9,764 nt of DNA from an uncultured bacterium. Its GTDB lineage: Bacteria; Bacillota; Clostridia; Lachnospirales; Lachnospiraceae. The notes beneath the pieces were generated by a model. It searched no databases. It was given only the letters and a program-made list of their open reading frames with translations, and was not told the DNA's origin. The stretch spans positions 1-9,764 of the forward strand of contig CALFUE010000068.1 of the NCBI GenBank assembly GCA_937916345.1. The letters run 5' to 3'. This document shows positions 1-5,733 of the stretch, piece after piece (the stretch's first letter is position 1; each line of letters begins with the position of its first letter). A program made the translations under genes and the position numbers.

Positions 1-663
1 ACCGAGAATTGCCGGTATGGACAGGATAAATGAGTACTTTACTGCAAATTTTCTGTCGAAACCGCAGATAAGCGACGCCGCAAGTGTAGATCCGGATCTG
101 GAAATACCCGGCATGGTGGCAACACCCTGGGCGGTACCTATGATGAGGGCGTCTATAAAGGTCGCTTCCCTGGGCTGCTTCTCACCGCCCTTAACAAACT
201 GCGCGGCAAGCAGTATCCCGCCTGTTATGATGAGACATATTCCCGGAACTATCAATATTTTTGACAGATCAGCGACGAGATGCCTGTCAAGCACGCCTAT
301 TATACCCGTGGGAATGCAGGATACTATGATCATAAGCGCAAATTTACGGTAGCCGTTGGAGAGCACGCTCTTGTACTCTTCCTTTTCTTCTTTATTTACA
401 AGATTTTTGAAAAATACGCCGATATTGCAAAAACAGCATCCCAGCAGGGATAAACCCTCTACGATAAGCTTCCAGATATCCTTGTAATAAACGATAAATA
501 TCGCCACGAGCGTGCCGACATGAAGCAGGATGTCAAACAGAAGATCCGTCTCCTCCATCCCGAACAATATCTGGGCAATGGCCAGATGTCCGGAGGAACT
601 CACCGGAAGAAATTCCGTGACACCCTGAATTATTCCTAAAATAATCGCATAAAAAATATTCAT
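1..663 (-). CDS. uppP: Undecaprenyl-diphosphate phosphatase UppP (BacA), 3' end cut by window edge
   Basis: An integral membrane enzyme that dephosphorylates undecaprenyl diphosphate, so the lipid carrier for peptidoglycan and other wall polymers can be reused; loss or gain of this activity alters bacitracin tolerance in known family members. The first 221 residues are visible and the rest lies beyond the left edge. The two family signatures are present: the Q/E-xxx-E motif (Q13, E17) running into FLPVSSSGH at 18-26, and PGISRSGST at 185-193 with its conserved arginine R189. Hydrophobic segments are visible around residues 3-12, 41-58, 107-125, 136-157 and 211-221. The start is an ATG preceded by AAGG at 8 nt spacing. 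It lies 13 bp after the glgA stop, so it is probably co-transcribed with glgA and yebC. A loop at 75-105 carries a Cys-Cys-Phe-Cys cluster (76-79) and a charged KEEKEE stretch. Family assignment is very secure. Confidence 0.96.
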   Translation of the reverse strand, partial: MNIFYAIILGIIQGVTEFLPVSSSGHLAIAQILFGMEETDLLFDILLHVGTLVAIFIVYYKDIWKLIVEGLSLLGCCFCNIGVFFKNLVNKEEKEEYKSVLSNGYRKFALMIIVSCIPTGIIGVLDRHLVADLSKILIVPGICLIITGGILLAAQFVKGGEKQPREATFIDALIIGTAQGVATMPGISRSGSTLAASLICGFDRKFAVKYSFILSIPAILG

Positions 664-676
664 ATTAGAAACCTTG

Positions 677-2131
677 TCATCCTATCAGGTAATTGTACAC
701 ATCTTCGTATCTGCCCTTTGAGTTGGACCATGAATAATCATTCTCCATGCCGCGCTCAGCCATCCTGTTCCACTCTTTCTTATTGTCGAAATAGATGTGT
801 TTTGCGTAATTGATTATCCCAAGCATCTCCTCGCCGTTGTAGTTGATGAAGGAGAAGCCGTCTCCCGTGTGCTCATACTCATTGTAGGGATGGACGGTAT
901 CCTTTAAGCCACCGGTCTCGCGCACGATGGGCACGGTACCGTATCTGAATGAAATAAGCTGCGTCAGTCCGCAAGGCTCAAACCTCGACGGCATAAGAAA
1001 CGCATCCGCAGCTCCGTAGAGCTTGTGGGCGAGATCATCAGAGTAGCAGATATTTGCGGAAATGCGGTCGCCGTACTTCCACGCGTAGTGGCGGAACATA
1101 TTCTCGTATATATTGTTTCCGGTTCCGATGACAACGAACTGTGTGAATTCGTCTGCGATACGGTCGATCACATAATTGATCAGATCCAGTCCCTTCTGAT
1201 CCGTCAGTCTCGATATGAGACCGATCATAAATTTCCTGCGGTCAACGGTAAGCCCAAGCATCTCCTGAAGCTTCTCCTTGTTATCCGCCTTTTTTTTACG
1301 GAAGTTTTCCTTGTCATATCTCACAAAAAGCTTCTCGTCCGTTGCAGGATCGTACTCCTTGTAATCGATTCCATTTACAATTCCCTGCATATCCATACGG
1401 CGGGCGCGAAGCAGTCCGTCGAGACCTTCGCCGTAATAGGGAGTCTGTATCTCCTGGGCATAGGTGTCGGAAACAGTTGTGATATAGTCCGCATATACCA
1501 GTCCGCCCTTCAGCATATTGGCATCCTTGTTGAATTCCAGCTTGTCGGGAGCGAAAAGTCCTCTGTCCATTCCCGATAGTCCCATTAAAGTCTTTACATC
1601 CCAGATGCCCTGGAATTTGAGATTATGGATGGTCATGATGGATTTCATTCCCCAGAAGAACATATCCGCCTGGAATTCATTCTTCAGATAGACGGGAATG
1701 AGACCAGTCTGCCAGTCATGGCAATGTATGATATCAGGCTGGAAGTCAACCTGGGGAAGCATTGAGAGCACGGCCTTGTCGAAGAAAACGAATTTCTCGA
1801 TATCATATCTCACATCTCCATAGGGAGTGATACCCGAGAAGTACTCCTGATTGTCGATAAAGTAATATCTGATGCCGTCCAGCTCACAGGTCATTATACC
1901 CACATATTTATTGCTGATATAACTTCCCGCAGACATATAAAAGTGTGTTATGTACTCACAGTTTGCCTTGAAATTATCGGGAATGCAGCTGTAATATGGA
2001 ATAACCACACGGATATCCCAGTACTTCTTGTCAAATTCTCTGGGAAGCGCGCCGCAAACATCCGCAAGTCCTCCCGTCTTCACGAAAGGTACACATTCAC
2101 TGGCGGCAAAAAGTATCTTTTTCTTCTCCAT
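677..2131 (-). CDS. glgA: Glycogen synthase (ADP-glucose type, GT5 family)
   Basis: Cytosolic enzyme that transfers glucose from ADP-glucose to the end of an alpha-1,4-glucan during glycogen synthesis. At 484 residues it matches the usual bacterial length of about 480. It has the two-domain GT-B layout: an N-terminal starch-synthase catalytic domain (about 1-245) with the ADP-glucose-binding KTGGLADV (K18-V25) and HCHDWQTGL (136-144), and a C-terminal GT1-like domain (about 295-480) with SRLTDQKG (307-314; R308 and K313), RFEPCGLTQL (383-392; E385, C387) and TGGLKDTV (406-413). All expected active-site residues appear intact. The ATG is preceded by AAGGAAGG at 9 nt spacing. It follows yebC by 25 bp and precedes uppP by 13 bp. 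No other glycogen genes (glgB, glgC, glgP) are next to it, so regulation with the rest of the pathway cannot be read here. An A8 tract near codons 279-281 is noted separately. Confidence 0.97.
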   Translation of the reverse strand: MEKKKILFAASECVPFVKTGGLADVCGALPREFDKKYWDIRVVIPYYSCIPDNFKANCEYITHFYMSAGSYISNKYVGIMTCELDGIRYYFIDNQEYFSGITPYGDVRYDIEKFVFFDKAVLSMLPQVDFQPDIIHCHDWQTGLIPVYLKNEFQADMFFWGMKSIMTIHNLKFQGIWDVKTLMGLSGMDRGLFAPDKLEFNKDANMLKGGLVYADYITTVSDTYAQEIQTPYYGEGLDGLLRARRMDMQGIVNGIDYKEYDPATDEKLFVRYDKENFRKKKADNKEKLQEMLGLTVDRRKFMIGLISRLTDQKGLDLINYVIDRIADEFTQFVVIGTGNNIYENMFRHYAWKYGDRISANICYSDDLAHKLYGAADAFLMPSRFEPCGLTQLISFRYGTVPIVRETGGLKDTVHPYNEYEHTGDGFSFINYNGEEMLGIINYAKHIYFDNKKEWNRMAERGMENDYSWSNSKGRYEDVYNYLIG

Positions 2132-2156
2132 GGCTCATTTCCTTCCTTTGAAAAAA

Positions 2157-2888
2157 TCAATAGTCTCCATTGTGATAGACTGCCTGAACATCGTCCTCGT
2201 CATCAAGAATATCCAATATCTTCTGGAAAGCATTTATATCGTCCTCATTTGTAAGCGTGACATAATTCTGCGGAAGCATGGTGATCTCACTCGATACTAT
2301 TGCGATCCCCGCCTCCTTTAATGCCGAATCGACCTTTTCGTGATCTGCAGGGGCGGTGATAATCTCGTAGGAATCCTCCTCCTCGGAGAAATCCTCTGCG
2401 CCGGCATCAAGAGCCAGCATCATCAGATCGTCTGCGCTCATGTCGCACTCTTCCTTGTCGATCACTATATCGCCCTTTTCGTCAAACATAAAGGACACAC
2501 AACCCTGAGTGCCTATAGCCCCGCCTCCCTTTGTGAAGGCATTCCTCACATTGGCGGCAGTGCGGTTCTTATTGTCGGTCAGTGTTTTTACAATAATGGC
2601 TGTGCCACTGGGACCGTATCCCTCGTATACTGCAGAGACATAATTAACGCCCGCGCCCTCTCCCGCAGCTTTCTTGATGCCGCGATCAATGGTGTCGTTT
2701 GGCATGTTTGCAGCCTTGGCCTTCTGGATAACCGCGGCCAGCTTGTAATTATTGGCGGGATCAGAACCTCCTCCCTCCTTTACGGCTACGGCGATCTCAC
2801 GGCCGAGCATGGTAAATATCTTTCCCTTTGCCGCATCGTTCTTCTCTTTTTTGTGCTTGATATTGGCAAATTTTGAATGTCCTGACAT
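2157..2888 (-). CDS. yebC: YebC/PmpR/TACO1 family protein
   Basis: A 243-residue cytosolic protein of the widespread YebC family, close to the family's usual 240-250 residues. Members were first described as DNA-binding regulators (PmpR). More recent work on YebC and mitochondrial TACO1 links them to translation, helping ribosomes through proline-rich stretches. The sequence alone does not decide which role applies. The N-terminal signature MSGHSKFANIKHKK (1-14) and the following AAKGKIFT are diagnostic, as are the central EGYGPSGTAIIVKTLTDNKNRT region (about 89-110) and GGGAIGTQGCVSFMF (about 121-135). The C-terminal third is strongly acidic, which is typical. The ATG has AAGGAG at 7 nt spacing. 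It is the first gene after the only sizeable gap in the window, which contains a promoter, and it probably leads a yebC-glgA-uppP unit. Confidence 0.96.
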   Translation of the reverse strand: MSGHSKFANIKHKKEKNDAAKGKIFTMLGREIAVAVKEGGGSDPANNYKLAAVIQKAKAANMPNDTIDRGIKKAAGEGAGVNYVSAVYEGYGPSGTAIIVKTLTDNKNRTAANVRNAFTKGGGAIGTQGCVSFMFDEKGDIVIDKEECDMSADDLMMLALDAGAEDFSEEEDSYEIITAPADHEKVDSALKEAGIAIVSSEITMLPQNYVTLTNEDDINAFQKILDILDDEDDVQAVYHNGDY

Positions 2889-2959
2889 GTCTGATCTCCT
2901 TTTTGCGATTATACAAGTTTAAATTTTAGCACTTATGATATTTTATGACAAGAAAAAAA
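2889..2959 (-). promoter_or_regulatory. Intergenic region with sigma-A-type promoter driving yebC
   Basis: This 71-bp gap is the longest non-coding stretch in the window. Read on the minus strand it has TTGTCA (2951-2946), a 17-bp spacer and TAAAAT (2928-2923), preceded by TGC to give an extended -10 (TG-n-TAAAAT). The -35 matches the TTGACA consensus at 5 of 6 positions and the -10 matches TATAAT at 5 of 6. A perfect TATAAT lies slightly downstream at 2913-2908 but lacks a good -35 at normal spacing. The region is AT-rich and ends in the yebC ribosome binding site AAGGAG (2901-2896). I see no operator-like inverted repeat or riboswitch, and the leader would be only about 30 nt. Confidence 0.72.
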
Positions 2960-3814
2960 TCAAAGGTGATCCTTCCTTGCATTTACAAGCCTGATCATCC
3001 TGTCACTCACTCCCGTCACATCAAATATATATCCGTCCGTTTTCACAGAGAATCGCTCGCCGTCGTCCGGTATCTTGTCAATTACGGATATCAAATATCC
3101 GTTCAGCGTATCGTTATCGCTCTCCACATCCGTGATGCCGAGAGCCTCGAAAACATCCAAAAGCTCCGCCTCTCCCGCTATGGTAAAGGATCCATCCGGA
3201 TTCTCGCGGATTAGCTGCTTCACCTCGTCATGCTCGTCAAAGATATTTCCGACGATCTCTTCTATTATATCCTCCATAGCCACAAGTCCGGAGATCTGAC
3301 CGTACTCGTCCACCACCATGCACATATGGGATTTCTTTTCCTGCATCCTGTTGAACAGCGCATTTATGCTGACCGTCTCCGGCACGAAGTCCACCTCGAT
3401 TATGAGATCTTCTATTTCCTTGAGCTTCATGTCGTAGAATCCGTGATCAAGACTTTTCTCAAAAATTTCTCGTATATGAACCATTCCGATCACATTGTCA
3501 GTATCTTCGGACCAAACTGGAAAACGGGAATATTTTTCCTCCTTCACCACAAGAAGCGCCTCGGAAAAAATCATGTCTCCGTCAAGAGATACGATATTTT
3601 TCCTGTGAACCATTATATCCTTGGCAGTCTTGTCGGAAAAATCCATGATATTGCTGATCATCTTTGCCTCGTCAGCCTCTATAACTCCGCTCTCATGGCC
3701 CTCGTTCACCACCGAGATGATCTCTTCCTCCGTGACCTTTTCGCGCCCCGAAAAAATCCTGTCTCTCAATTTCTTAAAAGGAGTGCGCTTGTTAACGCCG
3801 CCCTCATCATCCAT
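2960..3814 (-). CDS. CorC/HlyC-type CBS-pair protein without membrane domain
   Basis: A 284-residue soluble protein with an N-terminal leader (about 1-60), two CBS repeats (about 64-125 and 131-190) and a C-terminal CorC/HlyC transporter-associated domain (about 205-282). CBS pairs commonly bind adenine nucleotides. FPVWSEDTDNVIGMVHIRE (98-116) and VVDEYGQISGLVAMEDIIEEIVG (167-189) are typical family motifs. The membrane-spanning DUF21/CNNM domain found in longer HlyC/TlyC proteins is absent and no hydrophobic segment is visible. The layout therefore matches E. coli CorC/YbeX (292 residues), a protein linked to magnesium/cobalt efflux and, in later work, to ribosome metabolism. The label 'hemolysin' often given to this family should not be read as function. 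The ATG is preceded by GGGAG at 8 nt spacing. It lies 21 bp after alr and is the last gene of the upstream block. Transport, ribosome or other signalling roles remain open. Confidence 0.9.
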   Translation of the reverse strand: MDDEGGVNKRTPFKKLRDRIFSGREKVTEEEIISVVNEGHESGVIEADEAKMISNIMDFSDKTAKDIMVHRKNIVSLDGDMIFSEALLVVKEEKYSRFPVWSEDTDNVIGMVHIREIFEKSLDHGFYDMKLKEIEDLIIEVDFVPETVSINALFNRMQEKKSHMCMVVDEYGQISGLVAMEDIIEEIVGNIFDEHDEVKQLIRENPDGSFTIAGEAELLDVFEALGITDVESDNDTLNGYLISVIDKIPDDGERFSVKTDGYIFDVTGVSDRMIRLVNARKDHL

Positions 3815-3835
3815 ATAAGATTCTCCCGTAATTGG

Positions 3836-4960
3836 TTATTTATAGACCCTTGGAATACGCTGATTCAAGTCACAGGACAGCTCGTAATTAAACCTGCCGG
3901 ATAGCTCTCCCAGCTTCTCCATCGTGATGTTTTCTTTTCCGTCGGACCCTACCAGTGTCACCATATCTCCTACATTGACATTTGTTCCCGTCGCATCCAC
4001 CATGAACTGATCCATGCAGATCCTTCCTACAATAGGCAGCCTGCTTCCTCTCACGAGAACATAACCCTTTCCCGAGAGGGATCTGGGATACCCGTCCGCG
4101 TACCCAACCGGGACTGTGGCGATCTTCATATCCTTATCCGCCACAAATGTCCCGCCGTAGCTGATGGATGTTCCGGCAGGGACATCCTTTACAAAGGAAA
4201 TATGCGACCTCAGTGACAGCACGGGATTGGGCTGCACCAGATCCCTGGTGATCTCACCCGACGGCCACATGCCGTACATGAATATTCCAAGTCGTACCAT
4301 ATCGAGATTTGCAGCATGGAAATCTACGGCTGCGGCAGAATTTGAACAGTGAGCCAACCCGGTGTCCACTCCCTTTGCTTTTAATTTTTTTACCATAGAT
4401 TCAAACAATTCAAACTGGTTTCTGGTATACGTGAGGTCATTTTCATCCGCCTTCGCGAAATGAGTGAAAACTCCGTCTATATGAACACCTGTGAGTTTTG
4501 AGATATTGATGATATCATTGATTGTAGCATCATCAGCGGGAAAGCCGATCCTGCCCATTCCGGTGTCAATCTTTATATGTATCCCCGCTGAACGGTTCAT
4601 CCGTGATGCCATTTTTGAGAGCTCATAGGCCATCTTGTAGGATACCACTGCTGTGGAGATATCATTTCTGATCATCTCCGGAAAATCCTCGGGAAAAGTA
4701 TAGCCCAAAATAAGTATGGGTTTTGATATGCCGGCTTCCCTCAGCGCCACACCCTCCTCGATGGTGGCCACCGCAAAGCCATAGATATAATCGATGGTAC
4801 TGATATATTTCGCCACAGGCACAGCGCCGAGGCCATATCCGTCCGCCTTTACCACAGCCATGATCTTTGTGTTCCTGTTCAGGATATTCTTTATCGTGGA
4901 AACATTTTTTTTCAGATTCTCAAGATTAACATACGCGCAGATACGTTTATTGCTGTTCAT
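3836..4960 (-). CDS. alr: Alanine racemase (PLP-dependent)
   Basis: Cytosolic enzyme that interconverts L- and D-alanine, supplying D-Ala for peptidoglycan. I set the start at the ATG whose first base is 4960, giving 374 residues; numbering uses that start. The N-terminal TIM barrel has the PLP lysine in VVKADGYGLG (K38, Y42), HIKIDTGMGRIGF with K130 and R137, FTHFAKAD with H167, and VRLGI with R223. The C-terminal beta domain has the second catalytic base in SYGGTF (Y268), GYADGYPR (286-293), GRICMDQ with M316 and D317, and NYEL with Y359. All expected catalytic residues are intact and the length is normal. A longer frame begins with TTG at 4969, but that codon directly abuts the GGAGG ribosome binding site and cannot be used. 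The SD follows the upstream stop codon closely, which suggests translational coupling. The closely similar serine racemases cannot be formally excluded. Confidence 0.96.
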   Translation of the reverse strand: MNSNKRICAYVNLENLKKNVSTIKNILNRNTKIMAVVKADGYGLGAVPVAKYISTIDYIYGFAVATIEEGVALREAGISKPILILGYTFPEDFPEMIRNDISTAVVSYKMAYELSKMASRMNRSAGIHIKIDTGMGRIGFPADDATINDIINISKLTGVHIDGVFTHFAKADENDLTYTRNQFELFESMVKKLKAKGVDTGLAHCSNSAAAVDFHAANLDMVRLGIFMYGMWPSGEITRDLVQPNPVLSLRSHISFVKDVPAGTSISYGGTFVADKDMKIATVPVGYADGYPRSLSGKGYVLVRGSRLPIVGRICMDQFMVDATGTNVNVGDMVTLVGSDGKENITMEKLGELSGRFNYELSCDLNQRIPRVYK

Positions 4961-4969
4961 ACGTATCAA

Positions 4970-4974
4970 CCTCC
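4970..4974 (-). promoter_or_regulatory. Ribosome binding site of alr (decides the start)
   Basis: On the minus strand GGAGG is followed after 9 nt by ATG at 4960-4958. The in-frame TTG at 4969-4967 touches the GGAGG with no spacing, so it is not a usable start. The site begins one base after the TGA stop (4978-4976) of the upstream gene, consistent with coupled translation. Confidence 0.85.
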
Positions 4975-4975
4975 A

Positions 4976-5701
4976 TCACTGATTACTCTTTATATCTTCA
5001 GTTTTTCTCACGTTGGCACTCCCATCGCCCGTCTTTTTTACCGAGCCGTCCGAAGCTTTCTTTTCAGGTTCCTTATTCAAGCTCTCCATATCGATCCCAC
5101 TGCTCACCAGATCAAATATATCCATGATCGATGGTCCGAATATATCATGCATATAATTGTACATCTGACGGTTATTTATGTCGCGGTTTTGTTTTCGTAT
5201 AATATTTTTTTTGAGTTCAATGCGGATATTTGAGATCCACTCACCTATCTCCTTTGCCTCTTCGGTGTTGGTCCGCATCTTATGATAACAGAAATTCATG
5301 GTCTCGACCATGAGCTGATTATTAGTATGCCTGATCTTTCCCGGAAGCTCTAATAGCTCATCCTCCAGCTCCGACAACTCGGTATTAATGGATTCGATCT
5401 CCATCTTATCCTCATCGAGTCTGGCAGTCCTTGAAGCATTCCCATCCTCGGCGCCGTCCATATTCACCATGACGGAGCTCATGATCTTCTGCTTCTTTTT
5501 TTTCAGTTCTCTGATACGCTCATTGGCCTTTCCCTGAGTAAGGAGAAGGTCGTTCAGCTCCGCCTCGATATCCACTATCTCCTGCGGTTTCCCGCTCAAT
5601 GCAAAAAGCCTGTGCCATTTCTGGTCAAGCACAAGGGTCGGAACATTCACCAAAAGTACCGCCCCTTCAAAATCTGCTCTGTGATCGGCTTCTTCCCCCA
5701 T
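4976..5701 (-). CDS. Conserved-looking coiled-coil protein of unknown function
   Basis: I do not recognise this 241-residue protein. It has no signal peptide and no membrane segment, so it is probably cytosolic. A short hydrophobic N-terminal stretch (14-26, AVLLVNVPTLVLD) leads into WHRLFALSG, which looks like a small folded unit. Long charged helices follow: about 40-78 (ending in four lysines, 67-70) and about 95-128 (heptad-like Leu/Ile spacing in INTELSELEDELLELP), both likely coiled coil. The segment 130-205 (including MNFCYH, IGEWISNIR and YNYMHDIFGPSIMDIFDLV) is more mixed and could fold. The tail (about 210-241) is low complexity, with three KKxxD-like units. The start is the ATG at 5701, preceded by GGAGG at 6 nt. 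A longer frame from a GTG at 5752 would overlap the upstream gene and lacks a clear SD. It lies 32 bp after the ABC-F gene and 15 bp before alr, within the operon. Confidence 0.85.
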   Translation of the reverse strand: MGEEADHRADFEGAVLLVNVPTLVLDQKWHRLFALSGKPQEIVDIEAELNDLLLTQGKANERIRELKKKKQKIMSSVMVNMDGAEDGNASRTARLDEDKMEIESINTELSELEDELLELPGKIRHTNNQLMVETMNFCYHKMRTNTEEAKEIGEWISNIRIELKKNIIRKQNRDINNRQMYNYMHDIFGPSIMDIFDLVSSGIDMESLNKEPEKKASDGSVKKTGDGSANVRKTEDIKSNQ

Positions 5702-5707
5702 AAATGT

Positions 5708-5712
5708 CCTCC
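5708..5712 (-). promoter_or_regulatory. Ribosome binding site that sets the start of the coiled-coil gene
   Basis: GGAGG on the minus strand lies 6 nt before the ATG at 5701-5699, an ideal spacing. It is inside the longer frame that opens at GTG 5752, which supports the shorter 241-residue product and a 32-bp gap after the ABC-F stop. Confidence 0.85.
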
Positions 5713-5733
5713 GGTATATAAATCCTATGTCAA

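Noticed and set aside
2952..2975. Possible intrinsic terminator after the CorC-like gene: a short AAGG/CCTT hairpin followed by a T-run on the minus strand
   Set aside because: The stem is only 4 bp plus a wobble pair with a 4-nt loop, lies inside the coding end, and the T-run does not follow it directly. It is too weak to call, so some read-through into yebC is plausible.
3230..3904. A 224-codon open frame on the plus strand
   Set aside because: It lies entirely opposite the CorC-like gene and the end of alr, has no family resemblance, and is explained as an antisense shadow of well-conserved genes. The other plus-strand frames, such as 1025-1579, 2340-2876 and 8300-8707, were rejected for the same reason.
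5496..5503. A8 run with an A-AAA-AAG heptamer in the coiled-coil gene
   Set aside because: It encodes part of a natural lysine cluster (residues 67-70). A -1 shift would add a non-conserved-looking extension of about 28 codons, and there is no obvious SD or stem, so it gives no positive support for programmed frameshifting.
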